Origin: DASWHR01 sp036398095
Lineage (GTDB): Bacteria > Actinomycetota > AC-67
DNA: 48,307 bases
Direction of reading: 5' to 3'
NCBI GenBank assembly: GCA_036398095.1
Contig: DASWHR010000117.1
Coordinates: forward strand, 1-48,307
In this document: positions 24,576 through 32,257 of the stretch, in pieces
How the letters are laid out: the number at the start of each line of letters is the position of its first letter
How positions within the stretch are numbered: position 1 is the stretch's first letter
Notes under the pieces: model-generated
Databases searched by the model: none
The model's input: only the letters and a program-made list of their open reading frames with translations
What the model was told of the DNA's origin: nothing
Position numbers and translations under genes: made by a program

Positions 24576-25817
24576 CTAGTGAGTCGGGATCAGGCGGCGG
24601 AAGAAGCCGCGTCGGTGGCCGTTGGTTGCCGGTTCGCCGGCCGGTCCGCCGGGCAGTCCGCCGGCGATGGCCGGCTCGCCCGGTACCAGGCGCGCGATCG
24701 CGGTTGCCAGCTCGCGCGAGATGTCGCACGTGGGCGAGGACTCCATCACCAGCCGGCCGGTGTTGATCGAGCGCGAGACTTCTTTGGAATAGGGAAGGAT
24801 GCCTTTGAACCCCTGCGGGAACAGGCGTTGCACCTCGGCGGTGGACAGGCCCACGTCGCGCTCGGCCTTGTTCAGGATCAGCGAGACGCCGTCGGCGGGG
24901 ATGCGCAACCGCTCGAGCGTCTGCAGAAACACGCCGAGGTTGCGAACGCTGGGCACGTCCAGCGTCGCCATGACAGCCAGCGCCTCGGACTGGTCGAACG
25001 CGGCGAGCACCGGCTCGGTCAGCGCCGCCGGGGTGTCCACGATCACGTAGTGGTACAGCTCTTTGGCGATTTGCAGGATCTCGGTGATGTCGGGCGAGGT
25101 GACGCGGTCGGCTTCCTGCGGATCCTTCGGCGCGGCAAGCACTTCGACGCCGGACGGATGGCGGACCATAAAGTCGCGCAGCTCGGCGCGCATCTCGTCG
25201 CCGGCGTCGGCGCGGCCGTCGAGCACGTCCGAGATCGTGTACTGCGGTCGCAGCCGCAAGGCGGTGACGACCTCGCCGAACTGCAAGTCCAGATCCACGA
25301 TCGCGACGCGTTTGCCGGTCGAGCGGGCGAGCGCGTAGGCGAGGTTGGTGGCGAAGAACGTCTTGCCGCACCCACCCGACGGGCTGGTGACGGTGATCGC
25401 CGTTCCGGCCGCGCGGGCGACCGGCGTCGCGGCGCGCGCGCCGCTCATCGTGCGCGACAGTTCCAGCGCACGCGTTACCGCCGTCTTGAGCGCCCGTGCG
25501 GATGCCGGATGCCGCACCAGGTCGCTCGCACCGATCCGGAACAGCTCGCGATCGTCGACGGGCGAGTCCTTCGGTGCGACGAGCACGATTACCACGTCGG
25601 GACGCGCCTCGTGCGCCGACTGAAGGAACCGAACCCCGCCGGCGGTCACCATGGACGGCCCGGCGATCAGCACGCGGATCGCGTCGCCGCCGAGCAGCGT
25701 GACGGCCTGCGCGGTCTGGTGGCACGCCGCGACGGATGCGGCGTGTTCGGGCAGAGCGCGGGCGACGGCAGTCGCCAGATGCTCGCCGTGATCCAGGACG
25801 ACGATGGACGCGCTCAT
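24576..25817 (-). CDS. cpaE: CpaE/TadZ-like ATPase with atypical P-loop (Tad locus A)
   Basis: This 413-residue protein has an N-terminal receiver-like domain (about 1-120) and a C-terminal MinD/ParA-like domain (about 138-370). CpaE/TadZ proteins position Tad machines at the pole. The P-loop reads SPSGGCGKT (145-153): the signature Lys of the deviant Walker A (KGGxGKT) is replaced by Ser147, while the catalytic-loop Lys152 remains. AIVDLDLQFGEV and YVIVDTPAALT supply the other nucleotide-site strands. The receiver-like part has no typical acidic pocket and is probably not phosphorylated. The ATG overlaps the cpaB stop as ATGA. The Ser substitution may alter dimerisation, since this Lys contacts the partner ATP in ParA proteins. 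Confidence 0.88.
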   Translation of the reverse strand: MSASIVVLDHGEHLATAVARALPEHAASVAACHQTAQAVTLLGGDAIRVLIAGPSMVTAGGVRFLQSAHEARPDVVIVLVAPKDSPVDDRELFRIGASDLVRHPASARALKTAVTRALELSRTMSGARAATPVARAAGTAITVTSPSGGCGKTFFATNLAYALARSTGKRVAIVDLDLQFGEVVTALRLRPQYTISDVLDGRADAGDEMRAELRDFMVRHPSGVEVLAAPKDPQEADRVTSPDITEILQIAKELYHYVIVDTPAALTEPVLAAFDQSEALAVMATLDVPSVRNLGVFLQTLERLRIPADGVSLILNKAERDVGLSTAEVQRLFPQGFKGILPYSKEVSRSINTGRLVMESSPTCDISRELATAIARLVPGEPAIAGGLPGGPAGEPATNGHRRGFFRRLIPTH

Positions 25818-26515
25818 CGCGACTCACCCGAGACCTGCGCGGGAAGCGTGACGGGCTCGACGGCGGGGCTGGTCTGCCCCGCGGGCACGAGCGTGAACCA
25901 CAGCGATCCGATCTGCTTGCCGAACACGATCTGCGAAGCCTCCGCACCGGTAACCGCCAGCGTGAGCACCAGGTCGCCGCCGGAGGCGCCGGTCGCGCCG
26001 CGCGTGCGCGTTTCGGTGGCGAGCACCGGGACCGCGGACACGATCTTGATCGTGACCGGTGTCGCGCCTTTGAACGTGGCGTAGACGCTGATCCGGTCGC
26101 CGGGTCGCGGATATTCGGCGACGGCCGCGTCGAGCGGAACCGACACCGAAACGGCTTCGCGGCCTTTCGGGATCGCCAGCGAGCCGCGCGTGCCGCCGGC
26201 GCTGCCGAACATGCGTGCCGTGAGCGTCTCACCGTCGGCGATTCGCTCGAGTGCGGTCTGATCCTTGATCGTCGCCGGGTCGGTGATGGCCCCGACGGGT
26301 GCGTAGCGTCGCGGCATCTGCGTCTTTCGCGCGGCGGCCGCCACGTGCGCGCCGGAGGTGCCGGCAGCGATCTCGCTCGCGGCGACGTAGACGGTCACGG
26401 GCTCGCCCGAGCGTCCCGCGTCGCGCTGCACGCCGCGCACGTAGCTCATGACCATCGCGGTGCCGAACAGGCCGAGGATCAGGCCCAGAACCAGGGGGAT
26501 CGTTTGACGTCGCAT
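25814..26515 (-). CDS. cpaB: CpaB/RcpC-like pilus assembly protein (Tad locus A)
   Basis: This is a 233-residue protein with one N-terminal membrane anchor (TIPLVLGLILGLFGTAMVMSYV) and extracytoplasmic SAF-like domains (VTVYVAASEIAAGT about 40-53, ADGETLTARMF about 93-103, VSVSVPLDAAVAEYPRPGDRISVYA about 122-146). CpaB/RcpC is a standard Tad component; in diderms it works with the secretin, which is absent here. GAGGAG before the ATG at 26515 lies inside the end of the tadE-like gene. The stop overlaps cpaE as ATGA. Confidence 0.85.
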   Translation of the reverse strand: MRRQTIPLVLGLILGLFGTAMVMSYVRGVQRDAGRSGEPVTVYVAASEIAAGTSGAHVAAAARKTQMPRRYAPVGAITDPATIKDQTALERIADGETLTARMFGSAGGTRGSLAIPKGREAVSVSVPLDAAVAEYPRPGDRISVYATFKGATPVTIKIVSAVPVLATETRTRGATGASGGDLVLTLAVTGAEASQIVFGKQIGSLWFTLVPAGQTSPAVEPVTLPAQVSGESR

Positions 26516-26519
26516 TGTG

Positions 26520-26984
26520 CTACTCCTCTCGCATGACGGTGGCGGATTCGAGCGTGATGCCGTCGGCCGGCAACGGCGGGCCGGCGCCCGCGACGCCGGC
26601 GAACAGGCCGGCGATCGCGTTCACCGATCGCGCGACCGGTCCCAGCGGAACGCGTGCGCGGATCGCGACGGTGACGTCGGTGCCCGGCGTCGCGGTGGAC
26701 GGGTCGGGTGTGACGGTGACCGACTCGATGGGAATCGTCGCGACGCGACGAACGTAGGCTTCGACTTCGGCGGCGGTCGGGCGCAGCCGGTAGCCGCCCT
26801 CGCGGGCCGGATCGGACGCGGCGCGCGTCGCGTAGCGCGCGGCCGATGCCGACAGGTCGCTCAGCTTCGCATAGTCGATGAGCGCGCGAGCGACGAAGGT
26901 GCCGAGCCCGAGCAGCAGAATCGCCAGCGGCACGAACATCGCGACCTCGACCAGCGCCGAGCCGTCTTCGCGGGGTCGTCTCAT
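26520..26984 (-). CDS. tadE: TadE/TadF-like pseudopilin 1 (Tad locus A)
   Basis: This 154-residue protein has a prepilin-like N-terminus: short basic leader MRRPREDG, then SALVEVAMFVPLAILLLGLGTFVA with Glu at position 5 after the predicted G/S cleavage site. TadE/TadF are minor pilins processed by the Tad prepilin peptidase. The remainder is an extracellular beta-rich domain without Cys. The ATG at 26984 overlaps the preceding gene's TGA as ATGA, which decides the start. Confidence 0.8.
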   Translation of the reverse strand: MRRPREDGSALVEVAMFVPLAILLLGLGTFVARALIDYAKLSDLSASAARYATRAASDPAREGGYRLRPTAAEVEAYVRRVATIPIESVTVTPDPSTATPGTDVTVAIRARVPLGPVARSVNAIAGLFAGVAGAGPPLPADGITLESATVMREE

Positions 26985-27427
26985 TCGCGTCGCACCTCCG
27001 CGGACGCGCGCAGCGTGATCCTGGCCGGGATGTCCCCGGCGATGCCGATCGCACGAAGCGGGGCCAAGAGGACGGCGACCGGGTTGGCGACGTCGTAGGT
27101 CGCCTCGACGCGCAGCGGCGCGTTGCGCGCGCCCGGTTCTTCGATCAGGCGAACGTCGGTGGGCGACAGCAGCGGTGTCGCGTCTTCGACCGCGTCGCGC
27201 ACGGCATCCTGGTCCGGATAGACGCGAAGGTCTTCCGAGGCCGGGATTGCGGCGAGTCGTGCGCCTTCGCGCGTGCCGTGCGTCAGCACCGTCTGCATGG
27301 CCCCAAGCCAGCCGGCGAACGCGACGCATCCGACGAGCGCGAGGAAGATCGGCAGCGCGAACGCGGCCTCGACGGTCGCGGCGCCCCTCTGCGGGTTGAT
27401 CGCCCGGCCGGTCGTCGATGGGCGCAT
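26981..27427 (-). CDS. tadE: TadE-like pseudopilin 2 (Tad locus A)
   Basis: This is a 148-residue minor-pilin-like protein: basic leader ending in PQRG, then AATVEAAFALPIFLALVGCVAFAGWL with Glu5 after the G/A site. HGTREGARLAA is the conserved TadE segment right after the membrane helix. The C-terminal domain is probably exported. It starts two bases after the stop of the tadG-like gene and its stop overlaps the next tadE-like gene, so both tadE-like genes sit within one tightly packed operon. Confidence 0.82.
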   Translation of the reverse strand: MRPSTTGRAINPQRGAATVEAAFALPIFLALVGCVAFAGWLGAMQTVLTHGTREGARLAAIPASEDLRVYPDQDAVRDAVEDATPLLSPTDVRLIEEPGARNAPLRVEATYDVANPVAVLLAPLRAIGIAGDIPARITLRASAEVRRE

Positions 27428-27429
27428 CG

Positions 27430-28566
27430 CTACTTCACCACCGTCGCGGTGAACAGGCCGCGGGCCGTCGTGAGCTGCTCGGCGGGGATCGGCGTCGCTT
27501 CGAACGTTCCGTCGGCGAGCGGCGACAGGTAGGCGACGGTGAAGTCGAAGGCGGGAATGCCGAGCACCGGCATGCGCAGCAAGCGCAAGACCACGACCGG
27601 GTCGCCGGTGCGGGCCGCCTCGGCCGCGACGTCAAGCACCGAGACCGGCGCGTCGCCTCGTGGCGGATCGAACAGGTCGGCCGCGTCCAGCAGGAGTTGC
27701 GTCAGATCGAAGCTGGTCCCGGGCGGCATGTGGGGCGTGATCGCGTCGCGCATCCGCGCATGAGCGTCCCACAGCACCGGCATCAGGCGGTCGCGCGCGT
27801 CGGCCGCGACCGGGTTGGGCTCGATCGCATCCAGCGACATCGGCGCGCCCGAGTACAGATCGCCGGCCGGCTGCGGCAGTCCGGTCAGCGCATCGGTGCG
27901 CACGGCCGGAAGGACGATCAGGTTCTTGAAGCGCCGCCGGGCGGTCGCGGTCGCGTCGATCGATCGGGCGCCGGCGAACGCCGGAAGCGGAACGGGCGCC
28001 TCCGCGTCGCCGGCGACGGTGACGCGCAGTCGCGGCGTGACGGTTGCGGGAGACAGGTTCTCGGGCATCCCGTCGATCGCCTGCTGCACCCGCGCGCAGT
28101 CGGTTTCGGTCAGTGCGCCGAGCAGCGGATCCACCAGCGGCGCGACGAGCGGATGGCACAGGTCGGGACGCGACAGGCCGAGCAACGCGATCAAGTCTTC
28201 GATCGCGGCCTGCGCGTCGGTTGCCATCGTCCAGTCGGCGATCGGCTCGACGGTGACGCCGGCGTCGCACGACGGCGCGACGCCGCTCGTCGACAGCGAG
28301 GTGGAAAACGGCGCGGCGGCGGTCGTGAGCGTCCGCGCCGCTTGCGCGCACGCCGTCGCGTGCGGTTCTCCGCTCGCAAGCACGCCGGTGAGCGGGATCG
28401 CCGCGACGCCGGCGAGCGCGGCCAGGTCGGCCGCCTTCCGCGCCTCCCGCCGGACCGCGTAGAGCGAGGCCGCGTTCGCGCCGAACAGCGACACGATCAC
28501 CAGACCCGAGATCGCCGCCGCCAGCAGCGGTGCGATCGATCCGGTCTCGGTGCGGCCTCGAAGCAT
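27430..28566 (-). CDS. TadG-like pilus-associated protein (Tad locus A)
   Basis: This is a 378-residue protein with a prepilin/TadG-like N-terminus (ETGSIAPLLAAAISGLVIVS) followed by LYAVRREARKAADLAALAG, the conserved TadG/Flp-associated membrane-proximal helix. The remainder is extracellular with four Cys and no recognised catalytic motif. AAGGAGA before ATG 28566 fixes the start; the ORF extends 19 codons further upstream into the hairpin region but without a ribosome binding site. It is the first assembly gene after the pilin and is separated from it by a strong hairpin (28590-28621). Confidence 0.78.
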   Translation of the reverse strand: MLRGRTETGSIAPLLAAAISGLVIVSLFGANAASLYAVRREARKAADLAALAGVAAIPLTGVLASGEPHATACAQAARTLTTAAAPFSTSLSTSGVAPSCDAGVTVEPIADWTMATDAQAAIEDLIALLGLSRPDLCHPLVAPLVDPLLGALTETDCARVQQAIDGMPENLSPATVTPRLRVTVAGDAEAPVPLPAFAGARSIDATATARRRFKNLIVLPAVRTDALTGLPQPAGDLYSGAPMSLDAIEPNPVAADARDRLMPVLWDAHARMRDAITPHMPPGTSFDLTQLLLDAADLFDPPRGDAPVSVLDVAAEAARTGDPVVVLRLLRMPVLGIPAFDFTVAYLSPLADGTFEATPIPAEQLTTARGLFTATVVK

Positions 28567-28589
28567 GGCGAAGTCTCCTTGAGAGAGGG

Positions 28590-28621
28590 GGGCGGCGCCG
28601 ACGGGAGGATCGGCGCCGCCC
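28590..28621 (-). terminator. Intercistronic hairpin between flp1 and the locus A assembly genes
   Basis: GGGCGGCGCCGA (28590-28601) pairs perfectly over 12 bp with TCGGCGCCGCCC (28610-28621) around an eight-base loop. On the minus strand no U-tract follows, so partial termination or protection of the pilin message 3' end is more likely than full termination. It starts 30 bases after the flp1 stop. Confidence 0.65.
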
Positions 28622-28651
28622 ATGGGAACGGGAAGCGGCGGGGAGCCGGGG

Positions 28652-28873
28652 TTAGACGCCTGCGCCGGTGAGCGCGTCGACGATCGCCTGAAAGGCGTCG
28701 CGAATCTTCGGGCCGAGCAAGGCGATGGTGGCGACGCACACGGCGGCGACGAGCGCGACGAGCATGCCGTACTCGACGGCGGCCGCGCCTCGCTCGTTGC
28801 GCTGCATCCGGGTGCGAGCCGCGCCGACGAAGCCGGTAGCGAAACTCGTCAGCGTGATGAACAGACGGGTCAT
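28652..28873 (-). CDS. flp: Flp-type major pilin (Tad locus A)
   Basis: This is a 73-residue Flp pilin. A leader of about 29 residues ends in NERG, followed by AAAVEYGMLVALVAAVCVATIALLG, the canonical processing motif G/xxxxEY with Glu5 and Tyr6 and one membrane helix. The C-terminus (IRDAFQAIVDALTGAGV) is short and has no Cys, unlike the two locus B pilins. GGAAGGAGG four bases before the ATG at 28873 is a very strong ribosome binding site, fitting a highly expressed structural protein. Confidence 0.92.
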   Translation of the reverse strand: MTRLFITLTSFATGFVGAARTRMQRNERGAAAVEYGMLVALVAAVCVATIALLGPKIRDAFQAIVDALTGAGV

Positions 28874-29117
28874 GGTTCCTCCTTCCGAAGTGGTGCACGG
28901 GCGGTTGCGTTTCTCGTCGGAAGGATCGGAACGAAGACCGTGCGCGCTTGATGAGCCGTTGCGCGTGCGCGCGTTGGTCGGTTCGGAGTCGCCGGCAGGA
29001 CCGTGCGGGATCAACGCGGCGATCGGCGTTGGTTCCATCCCCGCAATTCGATTGGTCCCCGCAAAGGACGCGGTTGGCCCGGCAGGACCAAGGGGGGAGG
29101 GGGCATTGCCCGTGAAA

Positions 29118-29157
29118 CCAGGACTACCTGGATGCCGGGGAGCCGTGTGCCGGCATC
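29118..29157. promoter_or_regulatory. Two adjacent hairpins in the flp1 leader
   Basis: CCAGG (29118-29122) with CCTGG (29127-29131) forms a five-pair tetraloop hairpin. Directly abutting it, GATGCCGG (29131-29138) pairs with CCGGCATC (29150-29157) over eight perfect pairs. It matches no riboswitch class that I know. It could be a structured leader or small RNA on either strand. Confidence 0.4.
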
Positions 29158-29175
29158 GGCCGCGTGAAGGTCCGG

Positions 29176-29219
29176 GACGCCGGGCCGCGCATGTCTAGGG
29201 CATGCACGTGCCCGGCGTC
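29176..29219 (-). terminator. Large stem-loop downstream of tadC2
   Basis: GACGCCGGGC (29176-29185) pairs perfectly with GCCCGGCGTC (29210-29219); an inner stem CGCGCATG/CATGCACG (29186-29193 and 29201-29208, one mismatch) extends it. It lies about 130 bases after the tadC2 stop on the minus strand with no U-tract. It probably bounds locus B from locus A. Confidence 0.55.
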
Positions 29220-29350
29220 GCCGTCCGAGAACCGTCGTGGTAAGCGGCGGCGCGGCGACCATCGGCCGCACGCGGGTCGCGGCCGCGTGCGCGTGCGATC
29301 CACGCACTGCCGTGGCCGCCGCAACCGCCGCCCCCTCACCCCACGAGACT

Positions 29351-30280
29351 TCATTTGAGCAGCGTTCTCGAGATCTGCTGGACCGCGGGCCCGAGAATCA
29401 CCAGGAACATGGCCGGAAAGATGCACGCGAGGACCGGGAAGACGATCTTGACGGGAACCTTCTGCGCCCGCTCCTCGGCCCGCTGCTTTCGCTTCGAGCG
29501 CATCTCGGCTGCCTGCACTTGCAGGACGCGAGCGATCGAGATGCCGAACACGTCGGCTTGCACCATGGCCATGACGAACGAGCGCAGCTCGGGGACGGTG
29601 GTTCGCTCGCCCAAGCCGCGAAGCGCATCGGCGCGCGAGGTGCCGATGCGCATCTCGGTGATCACGCGATTGAACTCTTCGCCGAGCGGTCCGCCGGCGT
29701 TCTGTGCGACGCGATCAAGCGCCGCGTCGAACGCCAATCCGGCTTCGACGGTGATCGACAGAAGATCCAGCGCATCCGGCAAGGCCCGCTGCAGCGCCTC
29801 CTGGCGCCGGCCCGACTTGGCGCGCAAGAGCCACTCGGGGAGGTAGTAGCCGACGATCGCGCCGATCGCCGCGAGCGCGAATCCTTGGATCGGCCGAAGC
29901 CCGGCGACCAGCGTCAGCAAGAACGCGCCCACGATCCCGCTCGCGAACGAGAGCAGCTTCGCCGCCAGAATTCGCGCCGCATCCCAGCCGGGCGGCGAGC
30001 CGGCGAACGCAAGCTCCTTGTCCAGCCGGTCCCCGACCGAGGCCGGCGCGAAGCGACGCATCCGCTCGCCGAGCCGTCGCACGATGGGGAGCAGCAGTCG
30101 TTCGGCCGGCGACTTTGACAGCTCCTTGTGCCTCACGTCGGTCGGCGAGAGCTGAATGTCGCGAACCGACCGCAGCCGCTTGTACATCTGGTGCCGCTCC
30201 AGCACCACGTCCCCGACGGCAACAAAGCCGAGGAACGCGGCGCCGAACGCTGCCAGCAGTCCGATCGTGCCGATGTCCAT
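29351..30280 (-). CDS. tadC: TadC-like inner-membrane platform protein (Tad locus B)
   Basis: This is a 309-residue T2SSF-family membrane protein. N-terminal helix (TIGLLAAFGAAFLGFVAVG), a helix pair in the middle, core LPDALDLLSITVEAGLAFDAAL and EEFNRVITEMRIGTSRADAL, and C-terminal VFPVLACIFPAMFLVILGPAV. It aligns throughout with the locus A TadC but is clearly diverged, so the duplication is old or the loci were acquired separately. GGAGG eight bases before the ATG supports the start. It ends locus B, followed by a large stem-loop. Confidence 0.88.
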   Translation of the reverse strand: MDIGTIGLLAAFGAAFLGFVAVGDVVLERHQMYKRLRSVRDIQLSPTDVRHKELSKSPAERLLLPIVRRLGERMRRFAPASVGDRLDKELAFAGSPPGWDAARILAAKLLSFASGIVGAFLLTLVAGLRPIQGFALAAIGAIVGYYLPEWLLRAKSGRRQEALQRALPDALDLLSITVEAGLAFDAALDRVAQNAGGPLGEEFNRVITEMRIGTSRADALRGLGERTTVPELRSFVMAMVQADVFGISIARVLQVQAAEMRSKRKQRAEERAQKVPVKIVFPVLACIFPAMFLVILGPAVQQISRTLLK

Positions 30281-30292
30281 TGAGCAGCCTCC

Positions 30293-32257
30293 CTACACGT
30301 CGATTCGAATGATTTTGCGGATCCACGCGATGCCCAGACCCATCAGCCCGAGCGCCGCGACGATCATGACCTTGCCGCTTCCCGATGAGAACAGCCCGGA
30401 CAGATAGCCGGGGTTCACGACCGAGATGTATCCGGCAATGACGAACGGCAATGCGCCGAGGATGATCGCCGACAGCCGCCCTTCGGCTGAAAGCGTCTTG
30501 ATCTGGCGCCGCACCGCCTCGCGGTCGCGGAGCGTCTGCGCGACGGTGGTGAGCAGATCGGCCAGGTTGCCGCCCGTCTGTCGCTGGATGTTGATCGCAA
30601 GCACGACCCAGCGAAAATCTTCGCTGCCGGTCCGTTCGGCCATCGACGTCATCGCGCCGTCGAGCGGCATGCCCAGCCGTGCTTCGGTGAGGACGCGCGA
30701 GAACTCGCCCGCAGTCGGCTGCGGCGTCTCTTGCACCAGCACGTCGAGGGCTTGCATGAAGCCGTAGCCGGCCTTGAGCGTTCCGGCGAGCAGCGTCAAC
30801 GTGTCGGGAAGCTGCTCCAGGAACGCTGCCTGGCGCTTCGCGATCCGGCCCGACAGCACCGCGCGCGGGGACATCGCGCCCAACACGCCCAGCGCAGCGG
30901 CGATCCACCAGCGGCCGAGCAGTCCGGCGGCCAGAACGAACGAGCCGATCGCGATGGCGGCCTGCACCATCAGGAACTCGCTCGCTCGCATCGGCCACGA
31001 CGCGCGTTCCAAGAGTTTCTGCGTCGAGCGTTCGATGGCCTGCATTCGCGGCACGCGATGCATCAGACCGTCGGCGACGCGACGCAGATCGTTCATGGCG
31101 CCGCCGGCGTGGTCTTCGCCGGATTCGTCATCGCGGGCGATCTCTTCACGGCGGGGGCGCAGGCGGCGCTCAGAGGCTCGAATTCCGCGGGTCAGCGACT
31201 GCATGCCCGGAGTCGGTGCGGCGCGGCGGAAAAGCGTCGAGCCGAACAGCGCCACGAACGCGAACGCCGCCGCAAGGCCGATCGCCAGGCCCGCGGTGCC
31301 CGACAGCGCTCCGATCGGAGGCCGTTTCGCACCGGTGGCCGGGGGCGGAGCCGGTTTGGTGGTCGGCGCCGTGCGCGGGTTCGCGACCACGATCGCGTCG
31401 CGCGCATCTCCGAGCCCGACCGTCAGCTCCAGTTGCGGGGTGCCGCCGTCGCGCTTGTAGGAAATCACGAACTGACTTGCGATTTCGGAGGCGACGGCCG
31501 AGAACGCCGCCGCCAAGCCTGCCGACGCGCCGACTTCGACGAGCGACCCGCGGGTCGCGCCTGCCAGCGTCGTGAGCGCGGCCCGGTCGGTGTCCTTGGT
31601 TGCGAGCATGACGGCCGTGACGGGGGCGCCGACCTTCGTGGCCGCTGCTGCCGCCGACGCGGCCGTCGCCGACGCCGCGGTGTCGCGTCCATCGCTGAAC
31701 ACGACGATGGTCTTCTGGCCCGGTTCGGGGGCGAGCGTGCCCGCGGCGAGGGCGATCCCGTCGTAGAGCGCGGTTCCGCCGCCGGCTTTCAACCCGTCGA
31801 TGCCGGCGCGGAGCGCGCCCCGGTCGGCGGTGATGCCGGTTCGAACCCAGGCCGTGTCCGAGAAGGCGACGATGCCGACGCGGGTGCCGCCGGGGAGCCG
31901 GCCGACGAAGTCCTTCGCGGCGGCCTTCGCGTCGGAAAGCGGCCGTCCGGCGGTGCTGCCGCTGACGTCGATCGCCAGTGCGATCGATGCCGGGATCGTC
32001 GTTGTGAGCGGTTCGACGCTGAAATTCTCGACCGGCCGGCCGGCCTCGGCGACGGCGAAGTCCGCCTTCGAGGCCGGGGTGCCGGCGCGGTCGCCGCCGA
32101 CCGAGACGGTCAGCCGAACCGTGCCGTCGGCTTTGAGATCCGCGGTGCGAATTCGCACGGTCGCCGCCGCCGACGCGGAGGGCACGGCGGCGGCGAGCAG
32201 TGCGATGACCCCGGCCGCGACGGCCGCGACGCGACGGAGCGTGCGGTGCCGGTTCAT
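30293..32257 (-). CDS. Fusion of von Willebrand factor A domain and TadB platform protein (Tad locus B)
   Basis: This is a 654-residue fusion. A signal peptide (LRRVAAVAAGVIALLAAAVP, cleavage near ASA-AA) leads into an extracytoplasmic VWA domain (about 85-265) with an intact MIDAS: DVSGS (Asp97, Ser99, Ser101), Thr162 (GGGTALYDG) and Asp189 (FSDGRD). A Pro-rich linker and membrane helix (about 318-343) precede a complete T2SSF/TadB domain (about 400-654: LPDTLTLLAGTLKAGYGFMQAL, RVLTEARLGMPLDGAM, two C-terminal helices). So an external metal-dependent adhesion-type domain is tethered to the pilus platform. The ATG overlaps the tadA stop as ATGA; no internal stop or frameshift separates the halves. 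Locus A tadB lacks the VWA part. Confidence 0.88.
   Translation of the reverse strand: MNRHRTLRRVAAVAAGVIALLAAAVPSASAAATVRIRTADLKADGTVRLTVSVGGDRAGTPASKADFAVAEAGRPVENFSVEPLTTTIPASIALAIDVSGSTAGRPLSDAKAAAKDFVGRLPGGTRVGIVAFSDTAWVRTGITADRGALRAGIDGLKAGGGTALYDGIALAAGTLAPEPGQKTIVVFSDGRDTAASATAASAAAAATKVGAPVTAVMLATKDTDRAALTTLAGATRGSLVEVGASAGLAAAFSAVASEIASQFVISYKRDGGTPQLELTVGLGDARDAIVVANPRTAPTTKPAPPPATGAKRPPIGALSGTAGLAIGLAAAFAFVALFGSTLFRRAAPTPGMQSLTRGIRASERRLRPRREEIARDDESGEDHAGGAMNDLRRVADGLMHRVPRMQAIERSTQKLLERASWPMRASEFLMVQAAIAIGSFVLAAGLLGRWWIAAALGVLGAMSPRAVLSGRIAKRQAAFLEQLPDTLTLLAGTLKAGYGFMQALDVLVQETPQPTAGEFSRVLTEARLGMPLDGAMTSMAERTGSEDFRWVVLAINIQRQTGGNLADLLTTVAQTLRDREAVRRQIKTLSAEGRLSAIILGALPFVIAGYISVVNPGYLSGLFSSGSGKVMIVAALGLMGLGIAWIRKIIRIDV

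Larger units (their letters stand above)
28874..29350. other. 477-bp leader/intergenic region upstream of flp1
   Basis: No convincing gene lies here; the open frames seen are random for this GC content. The half nearest tadC2 holds three consecutive hairpins (29118-29219). The half nearest flp1 should contain its promoter, but I could not identify clear hexamers. Long leaders of this kind often carry regulation of pilin expression. Confidence 0.6.

Noticed and set aside
23194..26232. Single 1012-residue protein covering cpaB, cpaE and tadA regions
   Set aside because: Only the last 456 residues are TadA-like; the upstream part is Arg-rich nonsense opposite better frames encoding CpaE and CpaB, and a ribosome binding site precedes the ATG at 24564.
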